This document shows positions 51,201-60,451 of a DNA stretch of 64,000 bases, one piece after another. Every line of letters begins with the position of its first letter. Position 1 is the first letter of the stretch. The stretch is from Aureimonas phyllosphaerae (GTDB lineage: Bacteria; Pseudomonadota; Alphaproteobacteria; Rhizobiales; Rhizobiaceae): assembly GCF_900113065.1 (NCBI RefSeq), contig NZ_FOOA01000013.1, positions 49,361 through 113,360 on the forward strand, written 5' to 3'. A program made the translations under genes and the position numbers. Below the pieces are notes generated by a model. That model had not been told where the DNA came from, ran no database searches, and worked only from the letters and a program-made list of their open reading frames with translations.

Positions 51201-51332
51201 GGGCGGTGTTTATCGTCTGTTCTCCCGCTCGCATAGGCTGACACCGCCCGCTCCGGCGCCTATATCGGATCGCAGCGGGAAGGGCGCGACAGGCGTCCGG
51301 CCCGATCTCTGTTCACAAGACGGGCTGATGCG

Positions 51333-51629
51333 ATGACCGGCACGACGCGATCCTCCTCCGACCTCGACCCGCGCCGCCGCAAGGCGCTGTTTCGGTCCTG
51401 GCACCGGGGCACGCGCGAGATGGACCTCGTCCTCGGCCGCTTCGCCGATGCCGAGATCGACAAGCTCGATGACGAGGAGCTCGGCGTGTTCGAACACCTG
51501 ATGGAGGCGCCCGACCGCGATCTCTTCTCGTGGCTGACCGGCTCGTCCGAGACGCCGGCGAACTACGACACGCCGGTCTTCCGCCGCATCCGATCGTACT
51601 ACGAGTTGAACGATGAGGCGCAGGCGTGA
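51333..51629 (+). CDS. sdhE: Succinate dehydrogenase assembly factor SdhE (FAD assembly factor)
   Basis: A 98-aa DUF339-type protein that promotes covalent flavinylation of SdhA. The conserved RGxxE motif is present at residues 25-29 (WHRGTREMDLVLGRFAD), followed by LDDEELGVFEHLMEAPDRDL and FSWLTGS. ATG 51333 is used. Its stop overlaps the GTG start of mfd (GTGA), so it heads a two-gene unit with mfd, a conserved but functionally unexplained pairing in Hyphomicrobiales. Confidence 0.92.
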   Translation: MTGTTRSSSDLDPRRRKALFRSWHRGTREMDLVLGRFADAEIDKLDDEELGVFEHLMEAPDRDLFSWLTGSSETPANYDTPVFRRIRSYYELNDEAQA

Positions 51630-54600
51630 GTTCGGCGGCGGTCCTTCAGAAGCAGCTGAAGAAGGGCGGCGGCCTTCGCATCGGCAACGTGCTGGATGGC
51701 TACGAGCCGTTCCTGCTGGCCGAAATCGCGCGCCACCGCGGCGGTTCGAAGCCCATCGTCTTCGTCATGCGCGACGGCAACCGGATGGGCGAACTGGAAG
51801 ACGCGCTGCGCTTCGTGGCGCCCGATCTGCCCGTGCTGACGCTGCCGGCCTGGGACTGTCTGCCCTACGATCGGGTGGGCCCGTCGTCGGAAGCGGCCGC
51901 ACGTCGCCTGTCGGCCATGTCGGCGATCGGCGCCTTGCGGCAGGACCCGCATCGCGCGATCATACTGACGAGCGCCAACGCGCTGCTTCAGAAGATGCCG
52001 CCGTTGAAGGTGCTGCAGGACGAGACGATCTCGGCCAAGGCGAGCGGCCGCATCTCGATGGATCACATCGTCCGCGTCCTGCAGCGTGGCGGCTTCGAGC
52101 GGCAGACCACGGTCCGCGAACGCGGCGAATTCGCGGTACGTGGCGGCATCCTTGACCTGTTCGCGCCGGGCGACGACGAGCCGCTGCGGCTCGATTTCTT
52201 CGGCGATACGCTGGAATCGATCCGCAGCTTCGATCCGGCCAGCCAGCGGACCACCGGCCAGCGCAAGAGCTTCGAACTCGCGCCGGTCTCCGAGGTGACG
52301 CTCACGGAAGAGACCATCTCCCGATTCCGCACGAACTATGTCCGTCGGTTCGGCGCACCCTCGCGCGACGATGCCCTCTACACCTCGATCAGCGATGGCC
52401 GCCGGTTCAGCGGCATGGAGCATTGGCTGCCGCTTTTCTATGAGAGCGTCGAGACGCTGTTCGACTACGTCGACGGCTTCCCGATCGTGCTCGACCATCT
52501 CGTCGTGGAGGCCATCGGCGAGCGGCGCAAGCTGGTCCTCGACTATTACGAGGCGCGCCGTCGCGGCATCGCGGAGGCGAGCGCGGGGTCGGTCCCCTAC
52601 AATCCGCTGGGTCCGCAGGAGCTCTACCTCACCGACGACGAACTGAACGGCCGGATCGCCGGCGCCGATCCCATACGCTTGTCGGCCTACGCCATCACCG
52701 ACGCGGGCTTCCAGACCGAGGTCGTCAACCTCGACGTGCAGCGCGGCCGCAACTTCGCGGCCGAACGTCAGGCCGAGGACGTCAACGTCTTCAAGGTCGC
52801 TGTCGACCACATCTCGCGTCTTCGCGCCGGCGGCAAGCAGGTCATCCTAGCGGCTTGGTCCGAGGGGTCGCGCGAGCGCCTGACGCAGGTCGTCGAAGAG
52901 CACGGACTCGGTAATATCAAGCCGGTCGAAAGCTACGCCAAGGCACTCGAGGTCGGCCGGAACATCATCGCGACGGCCGTCCTCGGCATCGAGGCGGGCT
53001 TTGAGACCGACCGCATCGCGGTGGTCGGCGAGCAGGATATCCTCGGCGATCGTCTCGTCCGGCGCGGCCGGAAGAAGAAGCGCGGCGCGGACTTCATTTC
53101 CGAAGTCACCGGTCTCGACGAAGGCGACATCGTCGTTCACGTCGATCACGGCATCGGCCGTTTTGTCGGTCTTCGCAAGATCGAGGCGGCCGGCGCGCCG
53201 CACGACTGCCTGGAACTGCGCTACGCCAACGACGACAGGCTGTTCCTGCCGGTCGAAAACATCGAGCTTCTCTCGCGCTATGGCGGCGAGGGCTCCGAGG
53301 CGATCCTCGACAAGCTCGGCGGCGGAGCCTGGCAGGCGCGCAAGGCGAAGCTCAAGAAGCGCCTTCTCGACATGGCGGGCGGTCTGATCCGCATCGCCGC
53401 CGAGCGCGAGATGCGCGGCGCGCCGAAGCTCCTGCCGCCGGAAGGGCTGTGGGGCGAGTTCCAGGCGCGCTTCCCCTACGAGGAAACCGAGGACCAGCAG
53501 AACGCGATCGACGCGGTGGCCGACGACCTGTCGGCTGGAAAGCCGATGGACCGGCTGGTCTGTGGCGACGTCGGCTTCGGCAAGACGGAGGTCGCGCTGC
53601 GCGCTGCCTTCATCGCCGCGATGAACGGGCTGCAGGTCGCTGTCGTCGTGCCGACGACGCTTCTGGCGCGCCAGCACTTCAAGACCTTCTCCGAGCGCTT
53701 CCGCGGCCTGCCGCTGAACCTCGCGCAGGCCTCGCGACTGGTGACGACGAAAGAACTCAATGAGACGAAGAAGGGCCTGAAGGAAGGGCAGATCGACATC
53801 GTCGTCGGCACCCATGCGCTGCTCGGCAAGGCGGTCGACTTCAAGCAGCTGGGGCTCCTGATCATCGACGAGGAGCAGCACTTCGGCGTCAAGCACAAGG
53901 AGCGGCTGAAGGAGCTGAAGTCGGACATCCACGTCCTGACGCTGTCGGCGACGCCGATCCCACGCACGCTGCAATTGGCGCTGACGGGCGTGCGCGAGCT
54001 CTCGCTGATCACCACGGCTCCGGTCGACCGCATGGCGGTTCGCACCTTCATCGCCCCATTCGACCCGCTGGTGGTGCGCGAGACGCTGTTGCGCGAGCGC
54101 TATCGCGGCGGCCAAAGCTTCTATGTCGCGCCGCGGCTCGCGGACCTTGCGGGCATCAAGGAGTTTCTCGACGAGCAGGTGCCGGAGCTGAAGGTGGCGA
54201 TCGCGCACGGACAGATGCCGTCCGGCGAACTCGACGACATCATGAACGCCTTTTACGAGGGGCAGTACGACGTGCTGCTGTCGACGACGATCGTCGAATC
54301 CGGCCTCGACATTCCCTCAGCCAACACGATGATCGTCCACCGAGCCGACATGTTCGGTCTGGCCCAGCTCTATCAGCTGCGTGGTCGCGTCGGCCGGTCG
54401 AAGCAGCGCGCCTATGCGTTGATGACGATCCCGGCGAACAAGACCCCGACGGCAGGGGCCGACCGGCGCCTGAAGGTCCTGCAGTCGCTGGATACGCTGG
54501 GAGCCGGCTTCCAGCTGGCAAGCCACGACCTCGACCAGCGCGGCGCCGGCAATCTTCTCGGCGACGAGCAGAGCGGCCATATCAAGGAGGTCGGCTTCGA

Positions 54601-55138
54601 ACTCTACCAGCAGATGCTGGAGGAGGCAGTCGCCGAGATGAAGGGAGTCGAGGTCGAGAACGACGGCTCCTGGTCGCCGCAGATCACGCTCGGCACGGCG
54701 GTCATGATTCCAGAGGGCTACGTGCCGGATCTCCAGCTTCGCATGACGCTGTACCGGCGGTTGGCGGACCTGACGGAAGCGCGCGAGATCGATGCCTTCG
54801 GCGCCGAACTGATCGACCGCTTCGGGCCGATGCCGGTGGAGGTCGAGCATCTCCTGAAGGTCGTCTTCATCAAGGCGCTGTGCCGCCGCGCCAACATCGA
54901 GAAGCTCGACGCCGGACCGAAGGGCATCGTCATCCACTTCCGCGACAAGAGCTTCGCCAACACTGCCGCTCTGGTGCGCTACATTTCGGAACAGGGCGTG
55001 TCGGCCAAGATCCGTCCCGACCAGTCCATCGTTCTGATGCGCGACTGGCCAAAGCCGGAGCAGCGTTTGAACGGCGCGGCGTCCGTCGCCACGCAGCTTG
55101 CCCGTTTCGCCGACGAGACGCTGAAGAAGGCGGCGTGA
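51626..55138 (+). CDS. mfd: Transcription-repair coupling factor Mfd
   Basis: Releases stalled RNA polymerase at DNA lesions and recruits UvrA. The 1170-aa product has UvrB-homology domains (~25-340), an RNA-polymerase-binding CarD-like domain (~490-570, EGDIVVHVDHGIGRFVGLRK), the RecG-like helicase (motif I CGDVGFGKTEVALRAAF; II IIDEEQHFGVKHKE; III SATPIPRT; VI QLRGRVGRS) and a C-terminal TRCF domain (~1010-1120). The start is GTG at 51626 in the GTGA overlap with sdhE. It converges with the solute-binding protein gene only 7 nt away with no obvious terminator between. Confidence 0.97.
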   Translation: MSSAAVLQKQLKKGGGLRIGNVLDGYEPFLLAEIARHRGGSKPIVFVMRDGNRMGELEDALRFVAPDLPVLTLPAWDCLPYDRVGPSSEAAARRLSAMSAIGALRQDPHRAIILTSANALLQKMPPLKVLQDETISAKASGRISMDHIVRVLQRGGFERQTTVRERGEFAVRGGILDLFAPGDDEPLRLDFFGDTLESIRSFDPASQRTTGQRKSFELAPVSEVTLTEETISRFRTNYVRRFGAPSRDDALYTSISDGRRFSGMEHWLPLFYESVETLFDYVDGFPIVLDHLVVEAIGERRKLVLDYYEARRRGIAEASAGSVPYNPLGPQELYLTDDELNGRIAGADPIRLSAYAITDAGFQTEVVNLDVQRGRNFAAERQAEDVNVFKVAVDHISRLRAGGKQVILAAWSEGSRERLTQVVEEHGLGNIKPVESYAKALEVGRNIIATAVLGIEAGFETDRIAVVGEQDILGDRLVRRGRKKKRGADFISEVTGLDEGDIVVHVDHGIGRFVGLRKIEAAGAPHDCLELRYANDDRLFLPVENIELLSRYGGEGSEAILDKLGGGAWQARKAKLKKRLLDMAGGLIRIAAEREMRGAPKLLPPEGLWGEFQARFPYEETEDQQNAIDAVADDLSAGKPMDRLVCGDVGFGKTEVALRAAFIAAMNGLQVAVVVPTTLLARQHFKTFSERFRGLPLNLAQASRLVTTKELNETKKGLKEGQIDIVVGTHALLGKAVDFKQLGLLIIDEEQHFGVKHKERLKELKSDIHVLTLSATPIPRTLQLALTGVRELSLITTAPVDRMAVRTFIAPFDPLVVRETLLRERYRGGQSFYVAPRLADLAGIKEFLDEQVPELKVAIAHGQMPSGELDDIMNAFYEGQYDVLLSTTIVESGLDIPSANTMIVHRADMFGLAQLYQLRGRVGRSKQRAYALMTIPANKTPTAGADRRLKVLQSLDTLGAGFQLASHDLDQRGAGNLLGDEQSGHIKEVGFELYQQMLEEAVAEMKGVEVENDGSWSPQITLGTAVMIPEGYVPDLQLRMTLYRRLADLTEAREIDAFGAELIDRFGPMPVEVEHLLKVVFIKALCRRANIEKLDAGPKGIVIHFRDKSFANTAALVRYISEQGVSAKIRPDQSIVLMRDWPKPEQRLNGAASVATQLARFADETLKKAA

Positions 55139-55145
55139 GCCGCCT

Positions 55146-57008
55146 TCAACTCTTCTCGTCGGCGATCCAGAACGCCGGCAGATAGTAGCCGGTCAGCGGC
55201 GTGACGGTGGGATGGTGCACGGTCGACCAGCGCGCCATCCATTGCTCCGGCACGTAGTAGAGCGGCACCACGTAGAACCCGGAGATCAGCAACCGGTCGT
55301 AGGCGCGCACCGAGGAGACGAAGTCCTCGCGCGAACGCGCCGCGACCATCTTCGCGATCAGCGCGTCCACCGCCGGATTGGCGACGCCGGCGTAGTTGAA
55401 CGAGCCGGGTCGATCCTTCGCCGCCGAACCCCACCGATTGATCTGCTCTGCACCGGGCGACAGCGTGCCCGAGAAGGCCGAGATCAGGACGTCGTAGTCG
55501 AAGCTCTGCTTCCGCTTCTGGTACTGTGCGTCGTCCACCTGCCGGACCGTCGCCGTCACGCCGATGCGCGACAGGGTACGCGCCCAGGCGAGCGAGATCC
55601 TCTGCTGATCGGTCGACTGGACGAGAATCTCGAACGCCACCGGTGCGCCGTCCGGCGTCACCATGCGGGTGCCCTCGAGACGATAGCCGAGGGACTGGAG
55701 AAGATCGAACGCCTCGCGCAGCACCGTGCGGTCGGCGCCTGTGCCGTCCGCGACCGGCTGGCGGAAACGGCCGTCCATCACGGCGGGATCGATACGGCCG
55801 GCGTAGGGCGCCAGAAGCTCCTGCTCCAGCGCGTCGGCCGGCCGTCCGATGCTCGAAAGTTCGGAGTTGTCGAAATAGCCGCTCATGCGCGTGTAGGCGT
55901 CGTAGAAGAGGTTGGCGTTCGCCCACTCGAAGTCGAACACCATGCCGAGCGCGCGTCTCACCTGCGGGTCGGAGAACATCGGACGCCGCGCGTTGAAAAA
56001 GAAGGCGTTCAAGTTCGCGGGACGGCCGTTCGGGAAGACGTCCTTGATGACCTTCCCTTCAGCCACGGCCGGGAAATTGTAGGCCGTACGCCAGTGTCGC
56101 GGGTTCGGCTGCTGGTAGAGATAGACCGACGACAGACCCTTCTTGAACGCCTCGAACTGGGCGTTCTGGTCGCGGTAGTACTCGACGACGATCTCGTCGT
56201 AGTTGTCGAGACCGCGCTTGGTCGCGAGGTCCTTCGCCCAGTAATCGGGATTGCGACGGTAGGTGATACGTTGACCCGGCTCGACGCGGTCGACGAGGTA
56301 GGGGCCGGACCCGATCGGCGGTTTCGTCGTCGTCTGGGTGATGGTCGTCGCGTCGAACGCGTCCTCAGGCAGTACCGGCAGGCCGGCGAGGAGGAGCGGC
56401 AATTCGCGATCGGCCTTCTCGTTGAAGGTGAAGCGGACGCCGTTCTGTCCGGCCAGCTCGACCTTCGCGACCTTCGAGAGCCAGTTGGAGTATTGAGGCC
56501 GGACGCTGCCTTGAACCTTCAAGAGATCGGCGGTCGCGATCACGTCCTGCGGGCGGATCCGGCGGCCGTCGGAGAAGCGGGCCGCGGGATCGAGCTGGAA
56601 CTCGACGAAGGTCCGCTCGTCATCGGTCTCGACGGTTTTTGCGATCAGCGGGTAGAGCGTGAACGCCTCGTCCATGGAGCGCTGCATCAGCGGCTCGTAC
56701 ACGAGGTTGCCGAACTCCTGGTCGCCGAAGATGCCCCGCGCCGTCGTCAGGGCGCCGCGGACGCTGACCGGGTTGAGATTATCGAAGTCGCCGAAGACGC
56801 CGTAGACCATGCGCCCGCCCTTCGGCGCCGATGGATCGGCATAGGGGAAGTGGTCGAACCCAACCGGCAGCTTCGGCTCGCCCTGCATCGCGATGGCATG
56901 GCGCGGTTCGGCTGCGGCCTCGCGCGCGGGGGAGCCGAGCACGAGAAGACACAGGGCTGCGGAAATCAGCCGGAGACGGCGGTTCGAAGCCATTCGGCCG
57001 AAGGTCAT
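55146..57008 (-). CDS. Periplasmic solute-binding protein, family 5 (YejA/oligopeptide type)
   Basis: A ~620-aa ABC-transporter substrate-binding protein of the peptide/nickel family, most like YejA-type peptide receptors. A signal peptide (RRLRLISAALCLLVLGSPAR then EAAAEP) precedes GFDHFPYADPSAPKGGRMVYGVFGDFDNLNP, the typical first strand, and FTFNEKADRELPLLLAGLPV and ANLNAFFFNARRPMFSDPQVR. No permease or ATPase genes are adjacent, so the partner transporter is elsewhere. The start is ambiguous among ATG 57029, 57008 and 56993; 57008 is used since GGAG lies 15 nt before it. Confidence 0.88.
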   Translation of the reverse strand: MTFGRMASNRRLRLISAALCLLVLGSPAREAAAEPRHAIAMQGEPKLPVGFDHFPYADPSAPKGGRMVYGVFGDFDNLNPVSVRGALTTARGIFGDQEFGNLVYEPLMQRSMDEAFTLYPLIAKTVETDDERTFVEFQLDPAARFSDGRRIRPQDVIATADLLKVQGSVRPQYSNWLSKVAKVELAGQNGVRFTFNEKADRELPLLLAGLPVLPEDAFDATTITQTTTKPPIGSGPYLVDRVEPGQRITYRRNPDYWAKDLATKRGLDNYDEIVVEYYRDQNAQFEAFKKGLSSVYLYQQPNPRHWRTAYNFPAVAEGKVIKDVFPNGRPANLNAFFFNARRPMFSDPQVRRALGMVFDFEWANANLFYDAYTRMSGYFDNSELSSIGRPADALEQELLAPYAGRIDPAVMDGRFRQPVADGTGADRTVLREAFDLLQSLGYRLEGTRMVTPDGAPVAFEILVQSTDQQRISLAWARTLSRIGVTATVRQVDDAQYQKRKQSFDYDVLISAFSGTLSPGAEQINRWGSAAKDRPGSFNYAGVANPAVDALIAKMVAARSREDFVSSVRAYDRLLISGFYVVPLYYVPEQWMARWSTVHHPTVTPLTGYYLPAFWIADEKS

Positions 57009-57195
57009 GGTCGCGGGCACTCCATCCATTTCGGGCGGGAAACTACCGAAAGCACAAAGCCTTGCCTACCTCCCGCAGGCTCGACGCAAGCTTCGCGCAG
57101 GTCTTCAAACGGCCGTATTTGCAGACGACCGCACAGGTCGCTATGGAAGGCGCCGACCGGACAGAGCCATTCCGCCAAAGAAGGATGCACAACCC

Positions 57196-57831
57196 GTGAG
57201 AACCCGCTTTTCCGCCCGCCAGCGCGCCGCCACGATCGCCGGCCTTGCTCTCCTGGCCGCCGTGCCGGCAACGGGCGCGATGGCCCAGGCCCAGGCCCAG
57301 CAGGTCCCGGCCGAATGGTTCAAGGTCTGCTCCAAGCAGGGCGAGAACGAGATCTGCAACACGCAGTACACGATGATCGCCGACACCCGTCAGCTCATCA
57401 CGGCGGTGAACCTCATCAACGTCAACGGCAAGGTGAAGCAGAAGGTGCTGCAGGCCGTGGTGCCGACCGGCCGCGTGATTCCGGCCGGCGTGCAGATGCA
57501 GATCGACGGCAACAAGCCGCAGACGCTGAACTACTCGGTCTGCTTCCCGGATCGCTGCATCGCCGAGGTCGAACTGTCGGACGCCGTCGTCGCCTCCATG
57601 AAGAAGGGCACCAACCTGAAGGTCACCTCGGTGAACTTCCAGCGCCAGCCCAACCCGATCACGATCACCCTGTCCGGCTTCACCGGCGCCTACGACGGCC
57701 CGGCGCGCGCCGAGCCGGAACTCGCCCAGCGCCAGCAGCAGCTGAACGAGGCGCTGCAGAGCCAGGCCGAGGCCCGCCGCCAGCGTTTCGAGGAAGCGCA
57801 GACCAAGGCCAAGGAAACCGCCGCGCAGTAA
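57196..57831 (+). CDS. Invasion-associated locus B (IalB) family protein
   Basis: A 211-aa secreted protein of the IalB family, first linked to red-cell invasion in Bartonella but common in free-living Hyphomicrobiales. A signal peptide (~1-30, AATIAGLALLAAVPATGAMA) is followed by the IalB domain: WFKVCSKQGENEICNTQYT and NYSVCFPDRCIAEVEL give four cysteines likely to form two disulfides. The C-terminus is a Gln/Glu/Arg-rich helix (~178-211). The start is GTG at 57196 with AAGGA upstream; earlier in-frame sequence is a shadow of the opposing gene. Confidence 0.88.
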   Translation: MRTRFSARQRAATIAGLALLAAVPATGAMAQAQAQQVPAEWFKVCSKQGENEICNTQYTMIADTRQLITAVNLINVNGKVKQKVLQAVVPTGRVIPAGVQMQIDGNKPQTLNYSVCFPDRCIAEVELSDAVVASMKKGTNLKVTSVNFQRQPNPITITLSGFTGAYDGPARAEPELAQRQQQLNEALQSQAEARRQRFEEAQTKAKETAAQ

Positions 57832-57857
57832 CCAGCGACCCACCTCTAGACACGCGG

Positions 57858-57879
57858 ACGGCGGTTCTTGAGCCGCCGT
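57858..57879. terminator. Hairpin terminator between ialB and hspQ
   Basis: ACGGCGG (57858-57864) pairs with CCGCCGT (57873-57879) over an 8-nt loop. It is followed by TTCTCGTTTCC on the plus strand, a broken U-tract. It lies 26 nt after the IalB stop and 20 nt from the hspQ stop, so it may serve both convergent genes. Confidence 0.6.
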
Positions 57880-57898
57880 TCTCGTTTCCGGGCCGCAC

Positions 57899-58237
57899 TT
57901 AGTTGAGGTTCGTCTCCTTCAGCACGTAGGCGCCGTCCACGGGGCCATCGAAGATCTCGGCGATCTGCGGATGGCGTACGGGGCCACCCTCGCTGTCTGG
58001 CAGAAGGTTCTGCTCGGAAACGTAGGCGACGTACTCCGTCTCCGTGTTCTCCGCGAGGAGATGGTAGAACGGCTGGTCCTTGCGCGGCCGCATCTCCTCG
58101 GGAATGGACTGATACCATTCCTCCGTGTTGTCGAATTCGGGATCGACGTCGAAGATCACGCCCCGGAACGGAAATAACCGGTGGCGGACGATCTGTCCGA
58201 TGGAGAAGCGGGCGGTCTTGGACTGGCGGAGGCTCAT
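57899..58237 (-). CDS. hspQ: Heat shock protein HspQ (YccV/hemimethylated-DNA-binding family)
   Basis: A 112-aa HspQ-family protein. In enterobacteria HspQ modulates Lon protease and was described as hemimethylated-DNA binding. Signatures are FSIGQIVRHRLFPFRGVIFD, DVDPEFDNTEEWYQSIP, then KDQPFYHLLAENTETEYVAY and VSEQNLLPDSEG. Length matches the family (~105-115 aa). ATG 58237 is used; the UbiH-like gene ends 9 nt upstream on the same strand, so the two are likely co-transcribed. Confidence 0.93.
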   Translation of the reverse strand: MSLRQSKTARFSIGQIVRHRLFPFRGVIFDVDPEFDNTEEWYQSIPEEMRPRKDQPFYHLLAENTETEYVAYVSEQNLLPDSEGGPVRHPQIAEIFDGPVDGAYVLKETNLN

Positions 58238-58246
58238 AAGCGCCCC

Positions 58247-59470
58247 TTACCCAGAAGCGCGCTGCCCCGGCAAGAGCGAGCGCACCCGCGCAGCAATTCC
58301 TGCGAGCGCCGACCCCGGCTGCACACCCTCCCGCATCAGCGCATGACGAAGCGCCGGAACGGACGCCAGCGCGCCGAGGCCGATAGCGCGCGCGGCCTGT
58401 ACCGGCAGGAAGCCGGTCAGGAGCGAACGGTTCAGAAGGTCGACCGCCGCCGTGCGCGTGGCGACGTCGGCGCGACGCCGGGCTTCGTAGGCAGCCAGCA
58501 TCGCTGTGCCGCCAGGATCGTCGCGATGGTCCAGCGCGACATCCAGAAGCGCCTCCACATCGCGGATCCCGAGGTTCAACCCCTGCGCGCCGATCGGCGG
58601 GAAGACGTGGGCGGCCTCGCCGACAAGCGCCGAGCGCAGGCCGGACAGCCGCGAGACCGATGCACCCGATAGAGGGAAACTCTGGATCGGCTCCTCGACC
58701 TCCACGGCCCCGAGGATGGAGTGGAGGCGTCGCTCGACTTCGCGCGAAATGTCTTCGACCCTCAGATCCTTCAGCCGCAGCGCTTCGTCGGGTGTTTCCA
58801 CCCAGACCAGCGAGGATCGACGGCCCGGCAGAGGGACCTGCGTGAACGGACCGGTCGCGGTGTGGAACTCGGTCGAGATGCCTTCATGATCCCGCTGGTG
58901 ACCGAAGTTCAGGACCAGTGCGACCTGCGGGTAACTCCACGTGCGAACCGGCGCCTGCATCGCCGTGCGGACGACCGAATGACGCCCATCGGACCCGACG
59001 AGGAGGCGGCACGAGATCGTGCGACCGCTTTCGGTACGGACCGTCGCGCGCTCGGGTTCGAGATCGACCGAAACGACGGGCTCCTCGACATGGGTCAGGC
59101 GATCGGCAACCTTACCGGACTCCTGGGTCAGAGTTTCCAGGAGTTCCCGGTTCAGGACGTTCAGTCCGAAATACGGGAGGCCGATCTCGGCGGCTCGAAA
59201 CTCGACCGGCGCCGCCCGTAGGAGGCGTCCCGTATCGTCGACGAGCCTCATGGCGAACATGGGCTGCGCGCGCTCCTCCAGCGCTTGAACAATCCCAAGC
59301 CGTTCGAGGAACCGCACCGATGGTCCGATGAGAGCGGTCGACCGACCGTCGTGACGATGCGGTGCGGCAATATGCACCGTGTCGAACCCCGCCTGCGCGA
59401 AGGCCAGCGCAGCGCTGGCGCCCGCCAGGCCGCCGCCGACGATACCGATTTCATGACGCGATGGGTTCAA
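58247..59470 (-). CDS. UbiH/UbiF-family FAD-dependent hydroxylase
   Basis: A 407-aa class A flavoprotein monooxygenase of the UbiH/UbiF type, probably in ubiquinone ring hydroxylation. The FAD site is GIVGGGLAGASAALAFAQAG; the DG motif is GSDGRHSVVRTAM; the GD-type motif is LVGEAAHVFPPIGAQGLNLG followed by IRD. The start is a TTG at 59470, decided by AGGAG (59479-59483) exactly 8 nt upstream; the product then begins MNPSRHEIGIVGGG. An open frame continues far upstream on this strand but has no homology-like content. It is divergent from pcs. Confidence 0.9.
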   Translation of the reverse strand: MNPSRHEIGIVGGGLAGASAALAFAQAGFDTVHIAAPHRHDGRSTALIGPSVRFLERLGIVQALEERAQPMFAMRLVDDTGRLLRAAPVEFRAAEIGLPYFGLNVLNRELLETLTQESGKVADRLTHVEEPVVSVDLEPERATVRTESGRTISCRLLVGSDGRHSVVRTAMQAPVRTWSYPQVALVLNFGHQRDHEGISTEFHTATGPFTQVPLPGRRSSLVWVETPDEALRLKDLRVEDISREVERRLHSILGAVEVEEPIQSFPLSGASVSRLSGLRSALVGEAAHVFPPIGAQGLNLGIRDVEALLDVALDHRDDPGGTAMLAAYEARRRADVATRTAAVDLLNRSLLTGFLPVQAARAIGLGALASVPALRHALMREGVQPGSALAGIAARVRSLLPGQRASG

Positions 59471-59692
59471 GCGTCGCACTCCTGCTCGCGCGTGGCTCGG
59501 ACACAACTGCGGACGATTCCATCGCCTCAGATGCGCTCCCGGCAACGCCGACCGTTCCGTTTCGCCCCAACGTCGCTGCCGCGACCGGCCGTACGGGCGG
59601 CGCGGGAGCATGCGGGCGTCTTTCAACACATTCTGGAGATACGCGACGCCGAGCGGATGGCAATGGCGGGATGGCTGCGTTACTTCACGTGA

Positions 59693-60451
59693 ATGGCGAT
59701 AGAAGAAGCGAAGCGCGTGGCAGGTTTTGATTTCAGGCAGTGGCGCCCGTTCACCGTCCACCTGCTGACCGCCAGCGGCGCTTTCTGGGCGTTCATGGCG
59801 ATCATCGCGGCGGCCGAGCGGCACTGGGTCGATATGTTCGCCTGGCTTGGTCTGGCCTTGTTCGTCGACGGCATCGATGGACCGCTGGCTCGGCGCGTCG
59901 ATATCAAGCGGCGTCTTCCCAACTGGTCCGGCGATATGCTGGACGCGATCATCGACTATTCGACCTATGTGTTGATCCCCGCTTTCGCTCTCTATCAATC
60001 GGGGATGATCGGCCGGCCGCTGTCGTTCGTCGCCGCGGCCCTCATCGTGATCACCAGCGCCGTCTACTATGCGGACACGCGCATGAAGACGAAGGACAAC
60101 TTCTTCCGCGGCTTCCCGGTCACCTGGAACATGGTCGTCTTCACCCTATTCGCGGCGACACCGAACGAGTGGATGGCTTTCCTATTCGTGGTGCTGTGCG
60201 CGGCGACCACCTTCCTGCCGATCAAGTTCCTGCATCCGGTCCGCGTCGTGCGCCTGCGGGCGCTCAATCTGACCATTCTGGGCCTTTGGTGCGTCTTTGG
60301 CGTGATCGCGCTCCTCTTCGCCTTCGACTCGCCGATATGGGTGCGAGCCGGCATCCTGCTCTCGGCTATCTACCTGTTTTCGATCGGTGCCGTTCTTCAG
60401 CTCCTCGATCGCCTTCGCGGTCGCTCAGCGGAACAGGAGTTCTACGAATGA
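59693..60451 (+). CDS. pcs: Phosphatidylcholine synthase
   Basis: Makes phosphatidylcholine directly from CDP-diacylglycerol and choline, a pathway typical of rhizobia and relatives. The 252-aa membrane protein has the CDP-alcohol phosphatidyltransferase motif from DGIDGPLARRVD through WSGDMLDAIIDY (about residues 63-93) and about seven hydrophobic helices. ATG 59693 is used. The 222-nt divergent region before it shows no clear promoter. The stop overlaps the quinone oxidoreductase start (ATGA). Confidence 0.95.
   Translation: MAIEEAKRVAGFDFRQWRPFTVHLLTASGAFWAFMAIIAAAERHWVDMFAWLGLALFVDGIDGPLARRVDIKRRLPNWSGDMLDAIIDYSTYVLIPAFALYQSGMIGRPLSFVAAALIVITSAVYYADTRMKTKDNFFRGFPVTWNMVVFTLFAATPNEWMAFLFVVLCAATTFLPIKFLHPVRVVRLRALNLTILGLWCVFGVIALLFAFDSPIWVRAGILLSAIYLFSIGAVLQLLDRLRGRSAEQEFYE

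Noticed and set aside
55212..57902. 896-codon open frame on the plus strand opposite the solute-binding protein gene
   Set aside because: Shadow of the minus-strand gene, caused by high GC3; low-complexity Arg/Val/Gly composition and no motif.
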